This document shows, one piece after another, positions 49,645 to 57,706 of a stretch of 64,000 nucleotides of DNA (within the stretch, counting starts at the first letter, position 1; each line of letters opens with the position of its first letter). The notes below the pieces were generated by a model that made no database searches, was not told where the DNA came from, and worked only from the letters and a program-made list of their open reading frames with translations. Source of the stretch: Streptomyces sp. ISL-43 (GTDB lineage Bacteria; Actinomycetota; Actinomycetes; Streptomycetales; Streptomycetaceae); NCBI RefSeq assembly GCF_018614195.1, contig NZ_JAGGOT010000055.1, forward strand, positions 40,784-104,783, given 5' to 3'. Made by a program: the position numbers and the translations under genes.

Positions 49645-49899
49645 TCAACATGCGATAGGCGAACGAGGGTTGACTGACGTGACGAGGGTGCCCAGACGCA
49701 GGCGCTCCGTTGCCGTCGCGGCGGCCGTGAGCGTCGGCAGCGCGCCGAACCACGGCCCGTCCCGGAAGGTCCGCCAGGACAGGTGGTCGTAGGTGTAAGC
49801 GGCGTGGAACCCCAGTTCCTCGGCCCGCTGCCAGCGGTCGCGTCCGCCTTCGTGCCAGCGGTGGACGGGAAGGATCACGGTGCTCAGGCGCAGAGTCAT
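49645..49899 (-). pseudogene. 5' remnant of the original LLM oxidoreductase gene
   Basis: An open frame of 84 codons whose first 75 match the N-terminus of the intact LLM protein (LRLSTVILPVHRWHEGG, YDHLSWRTFRDGPWFGALP, LRLGTLVTS). Homology stops exactly at the 19-bp repeat (49676-49694), after which nine unrelated codons reach a stop. The ATG overlaps the TGA of the upstream small zinc-site gene (ATGA), showing that this is the ancestral start, now separated from its body by the island. Confidence 0.85.
49676..49694. repeat. Right 19-bp direct repeat of the island
   Basis: GACGTGACGAGGGTGCCCA, identical to 47010-47028, at the breakpoint of the truncated LLM copy. Confidence 0.85.
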
Positions 49900-50153
49900 G
49901 CCCCGAGCCCACGACCGCCGCCCGGGCTCTCGTCACGCCGCGCACCGGGTGCGCCCTCGCCACGGCACGAGCGGAACCGGGCGTACGCATCGCCGGCCAG
50001 GATCTCGCCCACCCGGACCGGTTCGCGCTCCGGACGGGCGGCGCCCACCCGTTCACAGACCGCGCAGAGCGCCATCCAGAGGCTCGCGACCCACTTCGCG
50101 TGCGGGCCGCCGCAGGCGTCACAGTCCGACTTCCGGGCTGAAGGGATGAGCAC
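49896..50153 (-). CDS. Small zinc-site protein, former partner of the LLM gene
   Basis: The protein has 85 residues. Two cysteine pairs (CDACGGPH and CAVCERVG, about residues 12-37) look like a treble-clef or zinc ribbon. The middle segment is WVASLWMALCAVCERV and the tail is basic and Gly-rich. The GTG at 50153 follows a GGGGGG run. Its stop overlaps the start of the LLM remnant, so before the insertion the two were translationally coupled. It is divergent from the HAD phosphatase gene across two parS sites. Function unknown; a redox or RNA-binding role is possible. Confidence 0.72.
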   Translation of the reverse strand: MLIPSARKSDCDACGGPHAKWVASLWMALCAVCERVGAARPEREPVRVGEILAGDAYARFRSCRGEGAPGARRDESPGGGRGLGA

Positions 50154-50226
50154 GGCGCCCCCCGTGTGACGTCGTCGGAACCGGCGAGGAAATCCTTCCA
50201 CCCACCACTGACAACCATGTGGCGAT

Positions 50227-50240
50227 GTTTCACGTGAAAC
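50227..50240. other. parS: parS site 5, intergenic
   Basis: Exact GTTTCACGTGAAAC with GAT/ATC flanks, in the divergent promoter region of the zinc-site protein and HAD genes. Confidence 0.93.
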
Positions 50241-50272
50241 ATCGCCCCCCGGCCCCCTGAGGCATGAGCCGT

Positions 50273-50286
50273 GTTTCACGTGAAAC
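50273..50286. other. parS: parS site 6, intergenic, 46 bp from site 5
   Basis: Exact GTTTCACGTGAAAC. With site 5 it forms a tight pair; it ends 32 bp before the probable GTG start of the HAD gene. Confidence 0.93.
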
Positions 50287-50318
50287 ATCGCCCCGGCGGC
50301 ATGCGCGAAGATGGACGC

Positions 50319-51224
50319 GTGACCTCGGCTCCCCAGCGCCCGGACGGGCCCACCCCCACCTCCCGGCCCACCCCCATCCCCCGGCTCATCGCCACCGATC
50401 TCGACGGCACCCTGCTGCGCGACGACAAAACCGTCTCGAGCCGCACGGTCGCCGCACTCGCCGCCGCCGAGGAGGCGGGCATCGCGGTGTTCTTCGTGAC
50501 CGGACGGCCGGCCCGCTGGATGGGCGTGGTCAGCGACCACGTACAGGGCCACGGCCTCGCGATCTGCGCGAACGGCGCCGCCGTCGTCGATCTGCACGCC
50601 ATCGGTCCGGTCCCCACCGGCCGGGAGTTCGTACAGGTCAGGCCGCTGCCCCGGATCACGGCGCTCAAGGTGGTGGAGGCCCTGCGGGCCGCCGCCCCCG
50701 GCACCTCCTTCGCCGTGGAACTGACCACCGGCATCAATTACGAGCCGGCCTACCCGCCCTTCTTCCAGGACCCGGGTGCCAACGTCGCCACCGCCGAGCA
50801 GCTGCTCGACGAGGCCAGGGACGACGACTCGGCGCCCGTCCTCAAGGTGCTCGCCCACCACGCCGAGCTGGCTCCGGACGAGTTCCTGGCGCTGGCCCGC
50901 TCCACCGCCGGCGCGTACGCCTCGATCACCCGCTCCAGCCCGACCTCCCTGCTGGAGATCAGCGGTCCGGATGTCTCCAAGGCCAGCACCCTGGCGCTGT
51001 GCTGCGAGGAGCGCGGTATCTCGCCGGCCGAGGTGGTCGCCTTCGGAGACATGCCGAACGACGTGGAGATGCTCACCTGGGCGGGCACCTCGTACGCGAT
51101 GGGCAACGCCCATCCGGATGTGATCGCGGCCGCGTCGGGCCGTACGGTCGCCAACAACGAGGACGGCGTCGCCCTCGTCATCGAGCGCATCCTGGCCGAA
51201 CGGGCCGCCCGCGCCCGGCCGTAG
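50319..51224 (+). CDS. Cof-type HAD-superfamily phosphatase
   Basis: A protein of 301 residues from the GTG at 50319. Motif I IATDLDGTLLRDD, motif II FFVTGRPAR, lysine in GPDVSKASTLAL, motif III FGDMPNDVEML; it has the same architecture as the 27237-28049 protein, with which it shares NNEDGVALVIERIL at the end. Substrates of such enzymes are small phosphates. Starts at 50271 or 50301 would put parS or its flank into the protein as MFHVKH; these are rejected because codons before 50319 are not protein-like. Two parS sites lie in its promoter region. Confidence 0.92.
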   Translation: MTSAPQRPDGPTPTSRPTPIPRLIATDLDGTLLRDDKTVSSRTVAALAAAEEAGIAVFFVTGRPARWMGVVSDHVQGHGLAICANGAAVVDLHAIGPVPTGREFVQVRPLPRITALKVVEALRAAAPGTSFAVELTTGINYEPAYPPFFQDPGANVATAEQLLDEARDDDSAPVLKVLAHHAELAPDEFLALARSTAGAYASITRSSPTSLLEISGPDVSKASTLALCCEERGISPAEVVAFGDMPNDVEMLTWAGTSYAMGNAHPDVIAAASGRTVANNEDGVALVIERILAERAARARP

Positions 51225-51227
51225 CGC

Positions 51228-51257
51228 GACACCAGGGCCCGGGCCCTGAGCGGTGTC
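51228..51257. terminator. Bidirectional terminator between HAD and kinase genes
   Basis: GACACC...GGTGTC encloses GGGCCCGGGCCC, a palindromic stem between two convergent stop codons; its right end touches the kinase stop. Confidence 0.75.
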
Positions 51258-53005
51258 TAGAGCGGGGCCTCCCACACCAGGGTGGTCCCGCCGCCCTCCT
51301 CGCCGAGGCCGGGGCCGTACGAGCTGGCGCCGCCGAGCGACTCCGCCCGCCGGCGCAGGTTCCGCAGCCCGCTGCGCCGCCCGCCCTCCGCGATGCCCAC
51401 GCCGTCGTCGGCGACCTCCAGCCGGACCCCGGGCCGGCCGTCGGCCAGGGTGACGGTGGAGTCGAGCACCACCTCGATCCGGGACGCCTCCGAGTGCCGG
51501 AAGGCGTTGGACAGGGCCTCGCGCAGGGCGGCGATCAGGTTCTTCCCGACCAGCTCGCCGACAACCGCGTCGATCGGCCCGAGGAAGCGGTGCGCGGGCT
51601 TGAAGCCCAGCGGCACGGCAGCCATGTTGATCTCCCGCAACACCCGGGTGCGCAGACCCGACGGGGCCTCCGCCGGTCCCTGCTGGAGCGCGAAGATCGC
51701 GGTGCGGATCTCCTGGATCGTCACGTCGAGCTCGTCCACGGCCTTGCCGACTCCGTCGCGCACCTCGGGCACGATGGACCGGCGCTGTGCGCCTTCCAGC
51801 ATCATCCCGGTGGCGAAGAGCCGCTGGATGACGAGGTCGTGCAGATCGCGGGCGATCCGGTCGCGGTCCTCGAAGACCGCGAGGCGCTCCCGGTCGCGCT
51901 GCGCCTCCGCCATCATCAGCGCCAGCGCCGCCTGGGAGGCGAACTGCGTGGCCAGGGTCCGCTCGGCCTCGCTGAACGGCCGCTTGCCGCGTGCCCGGGG
52001 CGTGACGAGCGCGCCCAGCACCCGGCCGCCGCTGTGCAGGGGCAGCATCATGCAGGCCCCGTACTGGCTGGTGAGCCGGCTGATCATGCGCGGGTCCGAG
52101 GAGACGTCGTCCACGAAGACCGGCTCGCCCTCCAGCAGCCGCGCCACCACGGGGCTCTCGGCCGGGATGACGACGCCGAGCGAGGTGGCCGGGTTCTCCG
52201 CGGAGACCGCGACGATCTCCATCCCGCCGTCCTCGGCCGGCAGCATCACGATCCCGGCGGCCGAGTCGGCGAGCCGGCGGGCCTGTTCGGCGACGACCGC
52301 GAGCGCGTCGTCCGCGTCCCCGCCCGACAGCAGGGCGGTGGTGACGGCGACCGAGCCGTCGATCCAGCGCTCGCGCTGGGTGGCGGCCTCGTAGAGGCGG
52401 GCGTTGCCGATGGCGATGCCCGCCTCGGTGGCCAGCACCCGGACCATGTGGACGTCGTAGTCGTTGAACTCGCCGCCGCCGTTCTTCTCGGCGAGGTAGA
52501 GATTGCCGAAGATCTCGCCCTGCACCCGGATCGGAACGCCGAGGAAGGTCTTCATGGGCGGGTGGTTCTCGGGGAAGCCCGCCGCGCGCGGATCCTTGCT
52601 CAGATCGCCGAGGCGCACCGTGTCGGGGTGCGAGATCAGCGCGCCGAGCAGTCCGCGCTTCCCGTCCGGGCGGTGTCCGATCTTCTTCGCCAGCGCGTCG
52701 CTGATGCCGAAGGTGACGAAGTCCGAGAGTCCCCGGCCCTCGGTGTCGACGACGCCGATGGCCGCGTAGCGGGCGCCCGCGAGCTCGGCGGCCGTCTCGC
52801 AGATCCGGTCCAGCGTGGAGTGCAGTTCGAGGCCGGTACCGACCGACCGCATGGCCTCAAGCAGCTGCGGCACCCGGGCCGTGAGCTCGGTGGACAGCCC
52901 CTGGAGACTCCAGGTGGCGGCAGTCGCGGCCTCCAGCGCGTCGGGCTGTTGCGGCGAGGGCTCCGGAGACGACTCGGGCGATTCCTGGGACTGCTGCGCT
53001 GACAT
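51257..53005 (-). CDS. DosS/DevS-like GAF-GAF sensor histidine kinase
   Basis: The protein has 582 residues: GAF-A (about 58-205), GAF-B (about 225-370), HisKA_3 with His in RDRIARDLHDLVIQRLFA and a HATPase domain ending in TTLVWEAPL. GAF-A closely follows mycobacterial DosS/DevS (GDLSKDPRAAGFPENHPPM, then LGVPIRVQGEIFGNLYLAEK). His148 lies in the NHPPM segment where, from memory, DosS has its heme ligand His149. It may therefore bind heme and sense O2, NO or CO. No response regulator is adjacent. Encoded directly after the cyd operon on the same strand, 14 bp past cydDC. The ATG at 53005 is the start. Confidence 0.92.
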   Translation of the reverse strand: MSAQQSQESPESSPEPSPQQPDALEAATAATWSLQGLSTELTARVPQLLEAMRSVGTGLELHSTLDRICETAAELAGARYAAIGVVDTEGRGLSDFVTFGISDALAKKIGHRPDGKRGLLGALISHPDTVRLGDLSKDPRAAGFPENHPPMKTFLGVPIRVQGEIFGNLYLAEKNGGGEFNDYDVHMVRVLATEAGIAIGNARLYEAATQRERWIDGSVAVTTALLSGGDADDALAVVAEQARRLADSAAGIVMLPAEDGGMEIVAVSAENPATSLGVVIPAESPVVARLLEGEPVFVDDVSSDPRMISRLTSQYGACMMLPLHSGGRVLGALVTPRARGKRPFSEAERTLATQFASQAALALMMAEAQRDRERLAVFEDRDRIARDLHDLVIQRLFATGMMLEGAQRRSIVPEVRDGVGKAVDELDVTIQEIRTAIFALQQGPAEAPSGLRTRVLREINMAAVPLGFKPAHRFLGPIDAVVGELVGKNLIAALREALSNAFRHSEASRIEVVLDSTVTLADGRPGVRLEVADDGVGIAEGGRRSGLRNLRRRAESLGGASSYGPGLGEEGGGTTLVWEAPL

Positions 53006-53019
53006 GGTCTTGAGAGTAG

Positions 53020-56000
53020 TTAGTCCGGTTTGGTGAGGAAAGTCGAGAGTGAGGAAAGCCGAGGCCGGGGGAATCCGGCCATGGTCCCCTCCGCTTCCCG
53101 CTCCCGCTCCAGAAGCCTCCGCAGCGGCCCCGGGTCGGCGGCCAGCTCCGCGTACGCACCGCGCTGGACGACCGCTCCGCGGTCCAGCACGAGCACCTCG
53201 TCGACCTCCTCCAGACCGGCCAGCCGGTGCGTGATCAGCACGGTGGTGCGGCCCTCGGTCGCGGCCAGCAGATCCGCCGTCAGCGCGTCGGCCGTCGCCA
53301 GGTCCAAGTGCTCGGCCGGCTCGTCCAGCACGAGGACCGGGAAGTCCGCGAGCAGCGCCCGCGCCAGCGCGAGGCGCTGTCGCTGGCCGCCGGAGATCCG
53401 CTCGCCGTACTCGCCGACCAGCGTGTCCAGCCCCTCCGGGAGCCCGTCGGCCCACTCCAGCAGCCGGGCCGCCGCGAGCGCCTCCCGCAGCTGCGCCTCG
53501 CTCGCCCCGGGCCGGGCCAGGCGCAGATTCTCCCGTACCGAACTGTCGAAGATGTGCGCGTCCTGGGCGCACAGGCCCACGACCCGGCGCACGTCGTCGC
53601 CGTCGAGGGCGCGCGCGTCGGTCCCGCCCAGGGTGTACGAGCCCTCGTGCTGGTCCAGGAAGCGCAGCAGGACCTGCGCCAGCGTGGTCTTGCCGGATCC
53701 CGAGGGGCCGACGACCGCGATCCGACGGCCCGCCTCCAGGGTCAGGTCGAGCCCGCACAGCGCGTCACGCTCCTGCCCGGGGTGGCGGGCGGCGAGGCCG
53801 GCCAGCCGCAGCGGGAAGGGCGAGGCGGGCAGCGGCAGCGGCCGCTCCGGCTCGGCGACGGGGACGGGAGCGTCGATGACCTCGTAGACCCGCTCGGCGC
53901 TGCGGCGGACCCGCTGGCGGTACTGGACCGCCTGCGGAAGCCCGGCGACGGCCTCGAACGCGGCGAGCGGGGTCAGGACGACCACGGCCATGGCGACCCC
54001 GGACAGCCGGCCTCCGGCGACGGCGTTCGCGCCGACGGCGGCGGCGCACACCACGGTCAGTCCGCACACCAGCGCGGACAGCCCGCTCCCGAGTCCGGTG
54101 ACGGCGGCCGCGCGGGCGGCGATCCCGGTCAGCGTGCGGTCGCTGTCCTTCGCGGCCGCCTTCCGGCCGCCCAGCGCGCCGGCGACGGTCAGTTCGGCGG
54201 TTCCGGTGAGCAGATCGGCCACGCGGGTGGCGAGCTCGCCCCGGGCGGGCGCGAGACGGCGCTCGGTGCGGTGCGCGCAGACCGCGCTGAGGAGCGGCAC
54301 CCCGACCCCGGCGACGAGCAGCCCCACGGCGAGGACGGCCCCGGCCCCGGGCAGCAGCCAGGCCGTGAAGGCCACCGAGCCGGTCGCGACAAGCACGGCG
54401 GTGCCGACGGGCAGCAGCCAGCGCAGCCAGTAGTCCTGCAGGGCGTCGGCGTCGGCCACCAGCCGGGTCAGCAGGTCGCCGCGCCGCTGCGCGCGCAGCC
54501 CGGCGGGCGCGATGCGCTCCAGCCGGCGGTACACCGCGACGCGCAGGTCGGCGAGCATCCGCAGCACCGCGTCGTGGGAGACGAGCCGCTCCGCGTACCG
54601 GAAGACGGCACGCCCCATGCCGAAGGCGCGCGTGGCGGTGACGGCCACCATCAGGTAGAGCACGGGGGGCTGTTCGGAGGCCCGCGAGATCAGCCATCCG
54701 GAGACGGCCATCAGCCCGACGCTGCACCCGACGGCCAGCGCCCCGAGCAACAGCCCGAGCCTGAACCGCCCCTGCCAGGCCTTGGCCACCCCGCGCACCC
54801 GCCCGAGCGGATCCTGCCCGCCGGCCTCGGCCGCGTCCGTGCCGTCGGGCCGCTCCGCGGCCGTCCCGAGGATCCACTCCCCGGGATCGCGCGGTCCGGC
54901 TCCCGGCCCGGCCCCGGGCGGCCCGGCCGCGCCTTCGCCCGCGGGGGCGGGAAGGGGCACGGTGGGGGAGAGCCCCGCGGGGCCCGCCTCTACCCGTACG
55001 ACGCGGTCGGCCACCGCCAGCAGCGCCGGCCGGTGCACCACCAGCAGCACGGTCCGGCCGACCGCGAGCCTGCGTACGGCGTCCACGACGGCCGCCTCGG
55101 TCTCGCCGTCCAGCGCCGCCGTCGGCTCGTCCAGCAACAGCACCGGCCGGTCCGCCAGGAAAGCCCGCGCCAGCGCGAGGCGCTGCCGCTGCCCGGCGGA
55201 GAGGCCGGCCCCGCCCTCGCCGAGCGACGTCTGCGCGCCGCGCGGCAGGGCCCGTACGAACTCCCATGCCCCGGCATCCTCCAGCGCGGCGCTCACTTCG
55301 GCGTCGGCCGCCCCCGGCCTGGCCAGCCGGACGTTCTCCGCGATCGTCCCGGCGAACAGGTGCGGCCGCTGCGGCACCCACGCGATCCGCTCCCGCCACT
55401 GCTCGGCCGACAGCCCGGCCAGGTCCGTGCCGTCGATCCGCACCCGGCCCGCACTCGGCGTCACGAACCCCAGCAGCACCTGCAGCAGCGTGGACTTGCC
55501 CGCCCCGCTCGGCCCGGTGAGGGCCACGCATTCGCCCGGTCCGACGGACAGCGAGACCGGCGCGGGGGAGTCCTCGCCCCGGCCCTCGTACCGGACCGCC
55601 ACCCCGTCGAGCTCGATCCGCAGCCCCGAAGCGGGCACGGCGGCCGTCCCGCCCGACGCGGCGAGCGGGGTCTCCAGCACCTCGAAGATCTCTTCCGCGG
55701 CGGCCAGACCCTCCGCCGCCGCGTGGTACTGCGCACCCACCTGGCGCAGCGGCAGGTACGCCTCGGGCGCCAGGACCAGGATGACCAGCCCGGTGTACAG
55801 GTCCAGCTCCCCGTGGACCAGCCGCATGCCGATGGTCACGGCGACCAGCGCCACCGACAGGGTCGCCAGCAGTTCGAGCGCGAACGACGACAGGAACGCG
55901 ATGCGCAGCGTGCGCATCGTCGCCTGCCGGTAGTCATCGGTGATCTTGCGGATCGATTCCGCCTGCGCCTTCGCCCTGCCGAAGACCTTCAGGGTCGGCA

Positions 56001-56628
56001 GGCCGGCCACCACGTCGAGGAAGTGCCCCGACAGCCGCGACAGCAGCCGCCACTGGCGGTCCATCCGGGACTGGGTGGCCATCCCGATCAGGATCATGAA
56101 GAGCGGGATCAGCGGCAGTGTGACCACGATGATGGCCGCCGACACCCAGTCCTCGGTGACGATCCGGGCGAGCACCGCCACGGGGACCACGATCGCGAGC
56201 CCCAGTTGGGGCAGATAGCGGGAGAAGTAGTCGTCGAGCGCATCCACGCCCCGGGTGGCCAGGGCCACGAGGGACCCCGTCCCCCGGCCGCTCAGCCAGC
56301 CGGGGCCGAGGTCCGCGGCCCGCTCCAGCAGCCGGCCCCGCAGCTCCGACTTGACCGCCGCGCTCGCCCGGTGCGCGGCCAGCTCCGTCAGCCAGGCGAC
56401 CAGGCCCCGGCCGAGCGCCACCGCCGCGAGCAGCAGCAGCGGGGTCCGCAGGGCCTCGCCGTCCAGGCCGTCCTCGAAGGCGCCGACCACGATCTCGGCG
56501 ATCAGCATCGCCTGGCCGACGACCAGCCCCGCCCCGGCGAGCCCGAGGGCCACCACCGCCCCCAGGAAGAGGCGGGTGGAACGGGCGTACCGAAGCAGGC
56601 GCGGGTCGATCGGTTTCACGTGAAACAT
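53020..56628 (-). CDS. cydDC: Fused CydD-CydC ABC exporter for cytochrome bd assembly
   Basis: The protein has 1202 residues: two complete half-transporters in one chain (E. coli has two separate proteins). The CydD half has six TM helices (15-300), Walker A GPSGAGKST, signature LSAGQRQRLAL. The CydC half has six TM helices (about 650-910), Walker A GPSGSGKTT, signature ISGGQRQRLAL. It exports thiols (glutathione/cysteine in E. coli; perhaps cysteine or mycothiol here) needed to mature cytochrome bd. The start ATG directly abuts parS site 7: codons 2-5 (FHVK) are parS. An Ala/Gly/Pro linker at about 555-590 joins the halves. Confidence 0.95.
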   Translation of the reverse strand: MFHVKPIDPRLLRYARSTRLFLGAVVALGLAGAGLVVGQAMLIAEIVVGAFEDGLDGEALRTPLLLLAAVALGRGLVAWLTELAAHRASAAVKSELRGRLLERAADLGPGWLSGRGTGSLVALATRGVDALDDYFSRYLPQLGLAIVVPVAVLARIVTEDWVSAAIIVVTLPLIPLFMILIGMATQSRMDRQWRLLSRLSGHFLDVVAGLPTLKVFGRAKAQAESIRKITDDYRQATMRTLRIAFLSSFALELLATLSVALVAVTIGMRLVHGELDLYTGLVILVLAPEAYLPLRQVGAQYHAAAEGLAAAEEIFEVLETPLAASGGTAAVPASGLRIELDGVAVRYEGRGEDSPAPVSLSVGPGECVALTGPSGAGKSTLLQVLLGFVTPSAGRVRIDGTDLAGLSAEQWRERIAWVPQRPHLFAGTIAENVRLARPGAADAEVSAALEDAGAWEFVRALPRGAQTSLGEGGAGLSAGQRQRLALARAFLADRPVLLLDEPTAALDGETEAAVVDAVRRLAVGRTVLLVVHRPALLAVADRVVRVEAGPAGLSPTVPLPAPAGEGAAGPPGAGPGAGPRDPGEWILGTAAERPDGTDAAEAGGQDPLGRVRGVAKAWQGRFRLGLLLGALAVGCSVGLMAVSGWLISRASEQPPVLYLMVAVTATRAFGMGRAVFRYAERLVSHDAVLRMLADLRVAVYRRLERIAPAGLRAQRRGDLLTRLVADADALQDYWLRWLLPVGTAVLVATGSVAFTAWLLPGAGAVLAVGLLVAGVGVPLLSAVCAHRTERRLAPARGELATRVADLLTGTAELTVAGALGGRKAAAKDSDRTLTGIAARAAAVTGLGSGLSALVCGLTVVCAAAVGANAVAGGRLSGVAMAVVVLTPLAAFEAVAGLPQAVQYRQRVRRSAERVYEVIDAPVPVAEPERPLPLPASPFPLRLAGLAARHPGQERDALCGLDLTLEAGRRIAVVGPSGSGKTTLAQVLLRFLDQHEGSYTLGGTDARALDGDDVRRVVGLCAQDAHIFDSSVRENLRLARPGASEAQLREALAAARLLEWADGLPEGLDTLVGEYGERISGGQRQRLALARALLADFPVLVLDEPAEHLDLATADALTADLLAATEGRTTVLITHRLAGLEEVDEVLVLDRGAVVQRGAYAELAADPGPLRRLLEREREAEGTMAGFPRPRLSSLSTFLTKPD
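56613..56626. other. parS: parS site 7, forming the first codons of cydDC
   Basis: GTTTCACGTGAAAC; read on the minus strand with flanks it gives ATG-TTT-CAC-GTG-AAA, residues MFHVK of CydDC. Confidence 0.93.
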
Positions 56629-56686
56629 CCCCCAGGCGGAGTCAGTCGGGGCCGGGCAAGCCGATCGGACTCGGTGCGCGTCGGAC

Positions 56687-57688
56687 TCAGTGCGCGTCGG
56701 CGATGTGCTGGGTGCCGATGCGCTTGCGGAACACCCAGTAGGTCCAGGTCTGGTAGAGCAGGACGAGCGGGGTCGCCACCGCCGCGAGCCAGGTCATGAT
56801 CTTCAGGGTGTACGGGCTGGACGAGGCGTTGGTGACCGTGAGGCTCCAGGCGTCGTTCAGCGAGGACGGCATGACGTTCGGGAAGAGCGTCAGGAACAGC
56901 ATCGCGACGGCGGCCGCGATGGTGACGCCCGACAGGGCGAACGCCCAGCCTTCCCGCCCCTTGAAGTTGAAGCCGAGGGCCCCGAGCAGTGCCAGGACCG
57001 CGACGGTCATCACGACGAGGCTCCAGCCGTCGCCCCGCGAGACCTGGGTCCAGATCAGGAAGACGAGCGCCAGGACGGCGGTCACCACCCCGAGCCGGGC
57101 GGCCAGCTTGCGCGAGCGGTCCCGTATGTCACCGACCGTCTTGAGCGAGGTGAACACCGCGCCGTGGAAGGTGAACAGGGTGAGGGTGACCAGGCCGCCG
57201 AGGATCGAGTAGACGTTGAGCAGGTCGAAGAAGCTTCCGACGTACTCCTTGTGCTCGTCGATCTTCACGCCGCGCGCGATGTTGGCGAAGGCCACGCCCC
57301 ACAGGAACGCGGGGATCAGCGAGGTCCAGAAGATCGCTTGTTCCCAGTTGGTCTGCCACTTGTCCTCGGGCCGCTTGTGCCGGTACTCGAAGGCGACGCC
57401 GCGGATGATGAGGCAGACCAGGATGATCAGGAGCGGTAGGTAGAAGCCGGAGAAGAGGGTGGCGTACCACTCGGGGAAGGCGGCGAAGGTCGCGCCGCCG
57501 GCCGTGAGCAGCCAGACCTCGTTGCCGTCCCACACGGGCCCGATCGTGTTGATCAGGACCCGCTTCTCCTTGCGGTCGCGGGCGAGCAGCTTGGTCAGTA
57601 CGCCGACTCCGAAGTCGAAGCCCTCCAGGAAGAAGTAGCCGATCCACAGGACGGCGATGAGCACGAACCAGACGTCGTGAAGTTGCAT
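56687..57688 (-). CDS. cydB: Cytochrome bd oxidase subunit II
   Basis: A membrane protein of 333 residues with about eight to nine helices. It opens MQLHDVWFVLIAVLWIGYFFLEGFDFGVGVL, the standard CydB start, with GPVWDGNEVWLL following. It partners CydA in the high-affinity quinol oxidase used at low oxygen. Second gene of the operon, 18 bp after cydA; 58 bp before cydDC. Confidence 0.97.
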   Translation of the reverse strand: MQLHDVWFVLIAVLWIGYFFLEGFDFGVGVLTKLLARDRKEKRVLINTIGPVWDGNEVWLLTAGGATFAAFPEWYATLFSGFYLPLLIILVCLIIRGVAFEYRHKRPEDKWQTNWEQAIFWTSLIPAFLWGVAFANIARGVKIDEHKEYVGSFFDLLNVYSILGGLVTLTLFTFHGAVFTSLKTVGDIRDRSRKLAARLGVVTAVLALVFLIWTQVSRGDGWSLVVMTVAVLALLGALGFNFKGREGWAFALSGVTIAAAVAMLFLTLFPNVMPSSLNDAWSLTVTNASSSPYTLKIMTWLAAVATPLVLLYQTWTYWVFRKRIGTQHIADAH

Positions 57689-57706
57689 GGTGTGGTCTCC
57701 TCAGCC

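Larger units (their letters stand above)
47010..49694. mobile_element. Inserted island (about 2.7 kb) splitting an LLM gene
   Basis: Bounded by the 19-bp direct repeat. It carries an LLM 5' end, a 103-residue hypothetical, a 407-residue hypothetical and a VapBC-like pair, all plus strand. Codons in 47326-49601 use more A/T in third positions than neighbours. No integrase or transposase is present, so it is either a minimal cargo left by a recombinase or the result of homologous exchange at the conserved LLM stretch. Confidence 0.65.

Noticed and set aside
47010..49694. Insertion sequence or prophage remnant
   Set aside because: No transposase, integrase or phage gene and no terminal inverted repeats seen; only a direct repeat.
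50271..51224. HAD phosphatase starting at the GTG within parS (MFHVKH...)
   Set aside because: No ribosome site, and the first 16 codons are parS plus linker; GTG at 50319 gives the family-like opening.
53227..56799. 1190-codon plus-strand open frame opposite cydDC
   Set aside because: Antisense shadow; the minus strand encodes a full CydDC with all ABC motifs.
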